Shown here piece after piece: positions 1-9,836 of a stretch of DNA of 64,000 nucleotides. The DNA comes from Aurifilum marmelostoma (lineage: Eukaryota; Ascomycota; Sordariomycetes; Diaporthales; Cryphonectriaceae), in contig JAMXSV010000003.1 of the NCBI GenBank assembly GCA_027559495.1, positions 3,596,001 to 3,660,000 of the forward strand, given 5' to 3'. The position numbers and the translations under genes were made by a program. Numbering within the stretch: position 1 is the first letter of the stretch; every line of letters begins with the position of its first letter. Below the pieces are notes generated by a model that worked only from the letters and a program-made list of their open reading frames with translations, was not told the origin of the DNA and did not search any database.

Positions 1-589
1 CGTTGACGAGCGGGGCGCGGACCTGGTGAACGGGGCCAGGGCGAAGAACAGGGGGCCGGACAGGCTGGATCGCCTGCGCGGGGGGAGGGGGAAGGCGACC
101 CCGGGGCGTAGCGTCCTGGGAGCCGTCCGGGGCCAGCTGCAGCCTGGCCCTCTCCATCAGGCACACGCGGCGCGCCCTCTCCTTCCAGTTGCTCTTCTCG
201 GCCGTCTTGGCCTCGAGCTGGTCCCGGGTCGGCTCGTCGCAGAACTTGCCCCCGGCGCCGTACTGCCGCAGCTTGGCCAGGGACTCGCCGTCGTCCCTGC
301 GGGCCAGGGGCTGCCCGGAGTGGAGGTCCCTGAAGTCGGCCTCGGCGTCCTGCAGCTGCTTCCGGTGCTTGGCCAGCTGCTTCTGGAGGCGGGCCTCCTT
401 GGCTTCCCCGCCGGGCGCCGGGTCGTCCTGCCCGTTGTCCACGATCTTGTCGATCGTGTCGCTGAGGGCCTCGCGCCTGCGGTTCAGGTCCGCGTGGGCG
501 ATGGCCAGGAGCTCGTTCCCGAATCCATCCTTTCCGGGCCCGTCGGGCCATCTTGGTGGGGCACCTACTCGACGACGGGATGGGTCAGT
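1..589 (-). CDS. Partial coiled-coil protein, 3' part, runs off left edge
   Basis: On the minus strand an open frame runs from about 589 to the window edge. Codons end mostly in G or C, as in the other real genes here, and the + strand frames over it are its shadow. The protein is rich in charged residues and Ala/Leu/Gln, with a helical stretch containing LQKQLAKHRKQLQDAEADF, so a coiled coil is likely. No domain is recognised. No start codon is visible; an in-frame stop lies at 590-592 and a CATAG splice acceptor fits there, so an upstream exon is likely but not identified. Near the left end the frame changes quality at the G runs 80-85 and 87-91: beyond them the frame shifted by one base has better codon use. 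A one-base error there is possible. The 3' end is outside the window. Confidence 0.55.
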
Positions 590-3500
590 CTATGCGTCTG
601 ATAGATCTGGCCAGGGACTACAGAGGATACAACAATAGGGTAGGCAAGGATGATGATGATGACGACGACGACTATGTGGAAGGGTACGATGATGCCGTGA
701 GACGATGCCCTCAAAGACATGCTACTGTACTAATGCGGGTTACAGGGGAAGTGCATCAAGCATGAACATCATTGGGTTGGTACGACATCATCACGATGAT
801 AATAATATACTATGCGGGTGGTTGTGTGCAGCGATACAGCAGAGACTACGAGCTCGTAAGGCGTACCTCTTGCCCCCTCTACGCGTCGGACTGGGGTCTG
901 GTCGATAACGGAGAGATAGAGTCTCCGTTGCTCCTGGATGAGAGGCAGGAACCTCTCCGGGACGTCGTCCAGGTCGTCTGGACCGCGAGCGTGGCGGGTC
1001 TTGCCACGCGTCGCCGCGTCTGGGTCACGAGGGCCCCGACGCCTTCTAACTCTACCGCTGAGGACTTGGTCCATCGCGGCGGGCTGGTGGTGGTGGTGGT
1101 GGCGGTGGTGGTGGCGGTGGTGATGGTGGTGGGTGGTGGTGGTAGCGATAATATCTTCAAGGTAAGATATTCGCCGTCTTGGTTTGATCAAAAAGGTAAA
1201 GAACAACTGGTCTGTCGATATAAAGACGTATAGATCAAGCAGAAGACGATGTCGACAAAGAGAGATGCAGAAAACATTTCTCGTGGCCAGAGGGGGGGGG
1301 CGGCCCTTCTTTTATGTCGGACTCTCTAGATGCCACCCAGCAATCCGAATCAGCATCTAGCACTTCTGCATCACGCACGAAAGAAGGGTGGGCGGAAACC
1401 AACCACCTAAGAGCCCTAGGGGCACTCAACGGGGCGTCATCACCACAGGCTTGCGAGACCTTTTTTGCTGACCTCTACAAGTCTACATTCATGAATGGCG
1501 TAGCCGTCGGGGTGGCCGTGGGTTAGGTCTTCAAGAGGTACTTGACGCTCCACGACATTCCCCATACAGCAGCAGCTTGAGGCGCTGTAGAGCCTTAGGT
1601 ACCAGTCCGGTCATGTTCACTACCTAGTGGACTATCCCAATGGTCTCATGTGGCTGGTGTCAAGCCTTTTGGACCTTTTCCCCTGGGGATCATATCCATT
1701 TATGGACAAGTGTGGCCATGTACAACCTGCTGAAGGTCTCGAGACACCATGCGCTGGAGTTGGAGGTCTATTGCTCCCCGAGGACCTTGGATGGAAAGGC
1801 TGTCCCGGCAGGTGATCTCCATCGGTCATAATAGTGAGAATGTTTTGACTGATTTCTCATGGTGCAGAAGACTATAGCCACGTCATGACTGCCGTGAGTA
1901 GATTAACGGCATGTTCTTTCGAACACGCGATGGGCCCAGGGCTGCAGAATCACACTTTAGTCTGTACGTTCTGCTTCTGAGAGTGTCTTGGAGAGCGTGA
2001 TCTCGCAAACTCTGCTTTTGCACTTTGCTTGCTAGCTGACCAGGTATGAACAGACCTTCCTTCGTACGACACTGAATGGAGACATATGGAATGCTGGTCT
2101 TATTGAAGCATTGATGGTGAAAGTAACATCAATTGAATCGATCATATACGCATTTCAAAACAACCTCAACCTTCTCCCCTTGGCAGGCAAATTGACGAGC
2201 GAGAGAGTATGGTATGAACTCAATTGAGTGCCTGACTCCCATGATGTGATCTTGCTATAGCAATGTGCGCCCATGACATGGAGCACGGTACTATACTAGA
2301 CTCTCCCCTCATCTGGTACTTTGCCCTCACAAAAATGCTCGATATGGCCTGCCATGTTCAATTTTCGGGTACAGGATGGCAGGAACCTCTGTACTACTGC
2401 TTAAGCTACTACCAGGGGTACATCATGATGCATTCTACTGGGACAATGTGCTCGGGACGACAAGATCAGCCAGGCACACGCGGGAAGGTGACTCATGATC
2501 TCGCGGATCAACAGTCTGAGTGTTTCTGAAGTCCATTAGGTCCATATACATGACCAAATCGGGTTCAGCTTGAAGAAATGTTATGTAATATAAGGTCCTA
2601 CATGTAAACTACTATGAGCTACTGCGCCACAGAATTACTAGAGTGTGTTACAAGTAGTCCATACTGGAAAGGTACGGTGAACTAGGAAAGATGAGATAAA
2701 TTCTTCATGACGCCGCGCCACAGTCTACTGCGCCACATGACTCCTCAAAGTGCTGAGCCTATGTCATAAGAACCTCAAAAGTGCTGCGAGATGTTCTAAA
2801 AAGACCAGGGCCAAGGAGTGTGGTGGAATATCTCGTGCAGTCTCTGTTTGTTTCACCGGAAAATTGTGCTTGGAACAACCAGCAAATGTCCTCCTTTGAG
2901 CCTCGAAGCCGTATAGAATTGTCGTTGGATCATGCGCCACAGAGGCCGAGTGTCTGCCCCGACATCTCGGATCACTACTCGTGTAGTTTGATCCAGAGAC
3001 CTGGTGCCGCTACCCAGTTTGGACTTTGAGATGCACACTATAAATAAAGTAGCACTTATGTGTACTAGAGGGTTGAAAATGAACTACGGGTGCCTAGTTA
3101 CATGTCAAAGTTCCAGCCAGGAGATCTTCCGAATCCTGACTGGGCTGTTTGAACATACCAGGAGTTAGTCCCATTCAGCAGCCGTGATCCTGTTTGATAG
3201 GGTGTCTAGAGGGAATGGTGATTTCAGAACCTACCTATTGTGCGGGCCCCAGATTTGAGAAAGCTTGAGAGGAGTCTATTCTCCACGCCTAACATCCTGA
3301 TACAGGGCGTGTTCTTCCTGCATCCACTGTACCAATCACCACAGCGCTCATTACTGAGCAAGTAGAGATGACTATCTCGTGATTTTGAAGGCCAAAGATG
3401 CCTGGCCTCATTTGTGTGCAGGTAGACTTGCTGGGTGGCCCATACTGAAACGTTGGGGAGGCTTTGCTCGCAGATATGTGATTTGCGTTGATGTGAATCG

Positions 3501-3618
3501 AGGCAAACGCCTCTGATTTGGTGTGACTATTCGAATGCGAGAACAGGATTTCCCTGGACGTAAAGCGTCCGGTTATAATGCCGTTCGCTTACTTTCTTCC
3601 CGTTATCTCGCAACCTAC
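590..3618. other. Gene-poor stretch with no supported gene
   Basis: About 3 kb in which no frame has splice sites, codon bias or a recognisable domain. It holds an Asp-coding-like GAT/GAC run (651-671), the GGT-rich tract at 1084-1142, and from about 1550 on is more AT-rich with frequent stops in all frames. The octamer GCGCCACA occurs four times between 2624 and 2942. A 70-codon frame from ATG 1314 is open but has no other support. Confidence 0.6.
1084..1142 (+). repeat. GGT/GTG trinucleotide repeat
   Basis: Imperfect (GGT)n tract interrupted by GCG, GAT and GGG units. It creates long poly-Val, poly-Trp, poly-Gly and (reverse) poly-His/Thr frames, none of which is supported as coding. Confidence 0.9.
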
Positions 3619-4970
3619 CTACATCTTTGAGCCTGTTTTCTTCCTTCCACCTTGGAATTTCCGTACAGCCTCTAGAACAAGAATAACCTGCCGCGACGTG
3701 CAGACCAGTTCCATGTCTTCGTTGCAGATTGTGACTTCTATGTCCATGCGACCACCAGATAACATCTTGGCCGCGGTTCGGATCAAGACAAAGCGCAGTC
3801 CCTCCTTGGGTAGACTACCCTTGAACTCGATGTCCAGAGTGAGGGTATTATTAAAGACCGTTGCCTTTGCGGCCTATTAGATACAGGTATTCTGTTAGTG
3901 AGTCTATATCAACGCGTATATTTTGCTCTCGGGGCTGCATGGTTGGAACAGAGCTTGGAATGCCCTTTCCACCCGGAAAGAAAAGAACAGGGACTGACCT
4001 CTGCGAGGGTATTCTCAAACTCGCGAGTAACACCAGGGTGCTCATCAGCCCACTGCTCAGACTTTTGCTGGAAAACATGCGCATCATATAGCCCACCATT
4101 TTTCAACAGGGTGTCGGACATGGAGGGTACAAGGTCGGTCAGGAACGCCACGTAAGTGTCATCTATCCGCTCATTTCCCAAGAAGCGATGCCACGAGTCG
4201 CAGATGCCAGGAGCAACAAAGCCACCACGGGGATAGAGGCCCTGTATGCGGCTTGTCATGGGGATTATCTCGCCTGTAAGGCGGGCTGGGACCCAATTCG
4301 CATCCGGCTTTTCCTCTAGGATTCGATCGAAATCTGGTTTTGGCTTGGGCGGGGGTGAAAGTCCAGCCCAGGACTCTGAAACAGGAACAGATGGGCCCAG
4401 AGGCTTGTCGAAGTTGGTTGTGGTGGCCAAGGCGATGACTTTGACCTGGTCTTTCTGACTGGTTTGCGTTTGCAAGTCAGATCTTGTGGAGACACGAGGG
4501 CAAATTAACTGTAAAATGCAGCTGAGGGTGGGCAAGAGGGTCGCAGCATTTTTGAAGAGGGCAGAAGCTGGGGCGTGCTCCTGGCATGTGGATTGGGGAC
4601 TCACAGTAGCTGCAGCTGCAGCGTGCTCACAGCGGCACCGATCTTCAGAGGGGTGACGATGATGGTGCTTTCGCGTCGCTCGCATGCGCGGAGGAATTCG
4701 AAATGCAAATTCAGAAGGTGAGGCTGGTTCTGGAATCGAGGGTCCGTCCGCAGGTGTGTTGTCGCGGTATGTTGTATGACAGCGGCAATGCAGCCTCCAT
4801 GAAGAGCTGCTTCAATGTAAGAGCAAGACGAGCCAGGTATTTGCTGATCCAAGCAGTGTGCTTCTCGAGAACGTACCTGGGCCCACTGTCCAATCTACAT
4901 TCCAGGAAGCAGTGTAAGTGTCGCTCGCGGTCTGCTGTAGATTGATCTGCTTCTCGAGAATGGTCGACAT
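3619..4970 (-). CDS. Acyl-CoA thioesterase-like protein (hot-dog fold)
   Basis: Four exons reconstruct a fungal thioesterase-superfamily protein: 4877-4970, 4605-4809, 4521-3999 and 3873-3619. The N-terminal part contains WNVDWTVGP joined across an intron to the hot-dog motif AALHGGCIAAVIQHTATTH. The second hot-dog half carries GGFVAPGICDSWHRF and ends in KTGSKM before TAG. Such proteins hydrolyse acyl-CoA or acyl-carrier thioesters; the substrate cannot be told. Donors are GTACGT, GTGAGT and GTCAGT. The acceptor of the second intron is uncertain: 4521 and 4482 both keep frame, giving 358 or 345 residues. The start is taken at ATG 4970 (MSTILEKQ), which fits relatives better than ATG 4994. 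Upstream of two SDR genes, so a shared lipid or polyketide-type pathway is conceivable but unproven. Confidence 0.82.
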
Positions 4971-4994
4971 TGTCGCTGTCATGGCTGCCCTCAA

Positions 4995-5807
4995 GATGAC
5001 CTCTGTATCGTGAGAAAGATGGTGATAGATCTCGTGTGTGTCTGGGTTGGAAAGACAGGAGAGGAAATGAATGGTGAGACCGGAACTAACAGACCACCAA
5101 CCAACAGCCTTTATGGCAGTGCGGGGTTTGCAGTTGGGAGTTCAAATGCGCCACCAACAACGCGACTATACTGTATACGCACACATCCGATTGGCAGAGA
5201 CACGCAAGAGGGTAATTGGACAATTTACAGCTGTTCTCACTTTTTTGCGCTTATTGCACACGCACACGGCTGTGGGGGCAGGATTAGCATCCCATCGTGA
5301 ATGCTTGGGCAGGCGCTGGCTGCCAGGAGAAATGCGCATCGTCTACAAGGAATATCGGTCCCATAATACATTACTCACAACATGATAGGAGAATGCACAG
5401 CTCGTTATTATTCAGCAAGTGTCTCCGACCGACGTCACATTGATCGTTACCCACGGCAAGTCGTCGACGAGTAACGCGTTCTGGGGGCTGAAACACCACA
5501 AAGGTTGGAGAGACTTGTGATTGGTTCTCCCAAGATAGTCTCTTCGCACATCGTTGCAGGGTCGTCTGACTGTGACAATACTGATGGATCTGGTGACATG
5601 GCCATTCTCAAGCGAGGCTCCCAGCGACCTATGCATTTGCTAATGTCTCGTTCTAGTTTTTCTTGAGTTTTGTTCCGATATGATTGCCCCGGCATCTTCG
5701 TATAATTACCTGTTCGAGTCTGCACTTTCTTGACACGCGGTTTCTCGAAGAATCCTCAAGTAGTAGAGCCTTGAAGGAGAAACGGGAAACAAAAGAAGGA
5801 TCTCTAA
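4995..5807. other. Intergenic, nothing recognised
   Basis: Short frames on both strands lack bias and splice signals. This probably holds the thioesterase promoter and the end of the next unit. Confidence 0.6.
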
Positions 5808-6062
5808 TTACTGATAGCCTTCCTCGAGTGCAATTTCCAGCACTCCATGCACCTCGAGTTCACGAATATGGAACGGCATGACATCGTTCATGGCTCTAGC
5901 TCTGAAAAGACTGTGAAATTCAGGCAAGACATCTGGAGATGTTGGGTTAAATGCTGAAAAGTCACAAGCGGATATTGAGCCCTGACGACCCAGAGCCCAG
6001 TCTGATGGTCTGACTGAAACTATGAAGACCTTGCCATGTACGCACTTCTCATCATTGACAAG
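5808..6062 (-). CDS. Unrecognised 84-codon open frame, likely terminal exon or relic
   Basis: A minus-strand frame is open from 6062 to TAA at 5808-5810. It reads like protein, with motifs such as PSDWALGRQGSIS, FNPTSPDVLPEFHSLF and the acidic end HIRELEVHGVLEIALEEGYQ. No in-frame ATG lies at its beginning (internal ATGs encode MNDVMPF), and an in-frame TAA sits at 6063-6065, so it would need an upstream exon. A TTTCAG acceptor-like site lies inside it at about 6015. Its position 160 bp downstream of the first SDR, on the same strand, fits either a lost neighbour gene or a small unannotated gene. No family is recognised. Confidence 0.35.
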   Translation of the reverse strand, partial: LVNDEKCVHGKVFIVSVRPSDWALGRQGSISACDFSAFNPTSPDVLPEFHSLFRARAMNDVMPFHIRELEVHGVLEIALEEGYQ

Positions 6063-6223
6063 TTAACTAGTTAATCCGGGATCTATCATATGCACGTGTC
6101 ATAATCTATCCAAGTCACCCCTTTTTCTTGCTGGACCGTGACGAGTCCCCGGTCGTTCTAATCCTCGCCCCAGTACTCTCCCTAAAATGCGGTCAGTTTG
6201 AAGTTCCAGCCCTCACGAGGGCA

Positions 6224-7276
6224 TTATAAGCGGCTGGGAGAACCTACTATACCAAGGAGCGCCTGTCCTCTCATGAAGTCCTTTGCATTGTCCTCCCCCA
6301 ACCACTGCGGCAGTGTGCTGTTGATCCCATCCTCGGTATCAAAGTATTTGCCCCCGGTCGCAAAAATAGCTTTCCCATTGAGTTTGGGATCTGCTGAGCA
6401 CTGAACGATGATCTTGGCCACATCAAGCGGCGAATTCAGTGGCATCTTCTTCTCGATCCACTCGTCCCTGACACCTCCCAGCAGCTGAGTATCGATGGCC
6501 CAGGGACATATTGTGTTGACTCTGGCACCGTAACGGATGGGTGCCCATGGCCGCAAAGCACGCATGAGACCGACCACGCCATGCTTGGCGGCCGCGTAGG
6601 CGAAAAGCCCTGGGGCTTCGGTAAGGCCGGCTATGGAAGACACCAAGCAGATGGATTTCGAGAAGTTTGAGCCGTCCTCCTGCGGCTTGCTTGCTTTCAT
6701 GTAGGCCAGAGCGATCCTGTTGAAGTAGATGACGCTTGTGAGATTGATGTCAATGTGCTCTCCGAGCGGGGTAGGTTCCTGTCGTGGCTTTCAGTCAATA
6801 GACTTCCCTGAAGGTGATGAAGTTCTTTCCAAAATCTTACCTTCTTGACAACCTCCAGATCTAGGCCCTCAAACCAACCTCTAGGCTCCTTAACTGCCGC
6901 GCAGGAGATGGCCACATCGATGCGGCCATGCTTCTTAAAAGGAACGTCGAACAAGGCCAGCTGGGAGGCATAATCCCGCACATCCAGCTTTTGGAAGTGG
7001 GCTGACCCTCCGGTACTCTTCAACTGTATTTCTTTCTCGACCTCCTTACCTTTTGTTTCTTCCCAGTCTCCGAAATACACATGCGCCCCGAGACTGTGGT
7101 ACAGGGCCACAGTTGCGGCACCAACGCCCTGCGCTCCGCCTGTATTTACCGCCTGTGAGCACCCACTCGGCAGAGCGAAAGGGGCTTCAAACTTGAAGAT
7201 AAGGCTCACCTGTCAACACCACAACCTTGTCCCTGAGGTTCTGCCCACCGGTCTCAGAATAGAATATCTCGGTCAT
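6224..7276 (-). CDS. Short-chain dehydrogenase/reductase (SDR)
   Basis: NAD(P)-dependent oxidoreductase of the classical SDR family, 306 residues. Exons 7210-7276, 6841-7139 and 6224-6778 are joined by GTGAGC...ACAG and GTAAGA...ACAG introns. The first splice rebuilds the cofactor loop TGGAQGVG, which is broken in any unspliced reading. Acidic GDWEETKGKEV after beta-2 suggests NAD rather than NADP. The catalytic Ser/Tyr/Lys lie in CLVSSIAG and YAAAKHG, with the preceding Asn in DINLTSVIYFN. Relatives include 15-hydroxyprostaglandin-dehydrogenase-like fungal proteins; the substrate is unknown. Start chosen at ATG 7276 because it gives the conserved N-terminal beta strand DKVVVLTG. It is divergent from a second SDR 353 bp away, so they may be co-regulated. 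Confidence 0.9.
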
Positions 7277-7629
7277 TTTCGCTGCAACGATGTAACTATG
7301 ACCGGCGAGCTGGCCGATGAATATCAGCTGAATGGATGTCGAGAAGTGATTGCTAATTCATGACTGACTTTGTTATTCTTTTGCGGGGTCGCCCACATGG
7401 GGAAAATTGCCATCAACGTGGTGGAGCAACCGGGTCAACCATTCCCGCGATACTGGCGATCTCCGCACTGCTTTCCGGGCTAAACGCTCGGCATCGCTAG
7501 ATTGCGGCAAGAGAGCGCCTTGAACAGCTCCAGAAAAAGATTCCGTTCCCTGAGAACCTGGAGTAACCCGGCGTCTTCTCACTTACAGTCCTCGCACATC
7601 TGACCTGCACAATTCGTCAATAACCCACC
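7277..7629. promoter_or_regulatory. Shared intergenic region between two divergent SDR genes
   Basis: The two SDR start codons at 7276 (-) and 7630 (+) are 353 bp apart with no gene between them, so both promoters must lie here. I see no clear TATA box or palindromic operator that I would name. Confidence 0.55.
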
Positions 7630-8635
7630 ATGGCACAAAACAGCAAAGGTGCGCAGGACCGCAAGACAGCCATCGTCTCAGGCGGCGCCAGCGGAATCGG
7701 TCTGGCGATGTCACAGCACTTCGCATCCTTAGGGTACAACGTTGCCATATTTGACGTCAACATCGAGTCTGGAGGCAGAGTTGTGTCGGAAATCGCCTCC
7801 GAACACCCCAACGCGAAGGTTGTATTCAAGTCATGTGACGTGTCATCATGGCAAAGCCAGGCAGACAACTTCAAGGAGGTATACACTGAATTCGGCAGTG
7901 TAGACATCGTCTGTGCTAATGCTGGCATCTCTGAAAGAGGGGCGAGTTGCCTCGCAAGGATCGAGGATGACGAACCCATTGAGCCAGATCTTAAAGTCAT
8001 GGGTGTCAATCTTTCCGGTGTGATATACTGTGAGTTTATGATTCCCTGTGACAAGAACTTGTGAGCTGGTGCTGATGGAAAATAAAACAGCTATCAAGCT
8101 GGCAATGCACTATATGAACAAAAACACATCGACGGGACCATCCCGAGGGTCGATCATCTGTACAGCCAGCAACGCGGGTCTCTACCCATTCCCGACGTCA
8201 CCTCTATACGCAGCGGCAAAGGCAGGGGTTATCGGCCTCGTTCGCTCGACTGCTCCCGTTCTAGAGAGGCACAAGATTCAGATCAATGCTTTGGCCCCAG
8301 CAGTTCTAGGTATGTGTTCCTCACCAGCGCAGCCATTTGCGCAAAATACATATTGATTGGGACTATCTTGTTCGTGAATACTGAACACTGACTGAATTCT
8401 TTGCGCGGTACTAGTCACGAATATTGCTCCGAACAAGGCTCTGTTTGATGACATGATTGTCACTCCCATGTCTACACTCATCAAGGGCGTCATCCAGCTC
8501 ACATCTGATCCCAGTCTGACTGGCGAGATCGCCGAAATACACGGAGAGAACGTTACCATGCGGCCTCCGCACGAGTACGTAGATGAGGACAGCAGGAAGA
8601 ATCTGGAACATTTCTGGAAGTTGGGATATGCTTGA
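7630..8635 (+). CDS. Short-chain dehydrogenase/reductase (SDR)
   Basis: Second SDR, 279 residues, exons 7630-8029, 8091-8309 and 8415-8635. Introns are GTGAGT...ACAG and GTATGT...CTAG and both restore frame. The N-terminus has the cofactor loop SGGASGIG followed by acidic IFDVN, pointing to NAD. The Asn-Ala-Gly element is CANAGIS, the catalytic Ser is in IICTASNAG and Tyr/Lys in YAAAKAG. The C-terminus ends HFWKLGYA. This is the 15-hydroxyprostaglandin-dehydrogenase-like or FabG-like group; the reaction would be oxidation of a secondary alcohol or reduction of a ketone, substrate unknown. ATG 7630 is preceded by CCACC, a good fungal start context. It differs clearly in sequence from the SDR at 6224-7276, so this is not a recent tandem copy. 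Confidence 0.92.
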
Positions 8636-9487
8636 CTCCTTCAGCCTGTAGTCGATAGGGCGAAAACACATCCTGTGATTGGATATAATTAGTCCCTGAC
8701 TTGACCAAGTGCCGATAGAGTTGACCCGAGGTCTTTTTACGCAGTGCACTTTATCCCTGACATGGATCATGCCCATTCAGTTGCCGCAGATTATAGATTA
8801 TACTGGATACCCACCTTGCCTTTCGGGTTCAGCCTAGTCAAACTCTCGTAACTTGACTGGAATATAAATGCACTGGGTGGTACAAACCCGGTAACAGAGG
8901 CAGTGAACCATGGCTGTGCCGAGGCAGAACTCCTCTGACCATGGTTTTGGGGATAATTTTGACCTCAACACTGGAAGACTTAAACACTCCCAAGCCCTTT
9001 TGCCTGCTGATTATGTTTCAAAGCTTTCTAGAATGCCTTTGTCCCTTTACATTGTGATGAGCTGCTATCAAATGCAAAGGGATTCGATTTCTGAAGCTTG
9101 ACAGCTGATATGAGCAGCAATATCCTGTGCTATTGTTGGTCATAGGTTGCTATGGCTCATGTCTGGTGTAAGTTCGGATATCAGCATGTTGCCATCATCA
9201 GTACCTTCACTGTGCAGGGTAGAACAGCATTCTCACTCACACTTGGGCCCTAGAAGTATTCAGGTAGATGATGCACCTAAGAAAAACTGTACATAACATG
9301 TCCAAGCGGTGCTCAACAACGAGGTGCCTTGCGTGGGATGCCTGGTGCAGCATGATACTGGAGGTCCTTTTGGACAGAAAGCAAATTGTCCCCTCACCTT
9401 AGAACCCAGCGTCATGGCTTATGACACATTCATCCCTGCATCGACAGATGAGGCATTTCACAATTCATCTAAACAAAGAAGCGAGAA
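8636..9487. other. Intergenic, nothing recognised
   Basis: Holds the SDR 3' region and upstream DNA of the tRNA. No frame is supported. Confidence 0.6.
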
Positions 9488-9559
9488 ACCGCCGTAGTAC
9501 AATGGTTAGTATCTCCGTTTCCCAAGCGGAGGATGGGGGTTCGATTCCCCCCGACGGTA
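9488..9559 (+). tRNA. tRNA-Gly (anticodon CCC)
   Basis: A 72-nt cloverleaf folds by eye. The acceptor stem is ACCGCCG with CGACGGT and discriminator A; the D arm is GTAC/GTAT around AATGGTTA (A and B-box-like); the anticodon stem TCCGT/GCGGA closes the 7-base loop TTCCCAA, giving anticodon CCC; the variable loop is GGAT; the T arm is GGGGG-TTCGATT-CCCCC. There is no intron. The acceptor stem has one C-A mismatch at pair 5-68 and the first base is A, which is unusual for a glycine tRNA. A T-rich Pol III stop follows. The genome would add CCA after transcription. Confidence 0.88.
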
Positions 9560-9563
9560 ATGC

Positions 9564-9570
9564 TTCTTTT
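9564..9570 (+). terminator. RNA polymerase III terminator of the tRNA
   Basis: TTCTTTT begins 4 nt after the tRNA discriminator base; a run of four T on the coding strand is the usual Pol III stop. Confidence 0.7.
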
Positions 9571-9836
9571 GCTCGCGACTTGAATCTTTTCCTCCATTTT
9601 TACTCCATGTAGTCAAGGACCAGTCAGTGATCATAAACATAAGTGCAAGTGATAATAATTACTTGCAAAACCTTTTTCTCGTGTATATCGAACCAGTATG
9701 CGATCTGTGCCTGTCGGTGTTGTAGAATGGCTTGGAGCAAGACTGCAGTTGCCGCCCTCGATGCGGCCAAGTGTGCTAACTACACTTCCAAAACCCGACG
9801 TTCATTACGGCAAGTCTATCATTTTGGTCCTCAGCC

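Noticed and set aside
26..638. Long + strand frames at the left edge
   Set aside because: Shadows of the minus-strand coiled-coil gene, which has the coding-type codon bias.
1314..1526. 70-codon + frame from an ATG
   Set aside because: Plausible Ser/Ala-rich start but no downstream exon, domain or bias.
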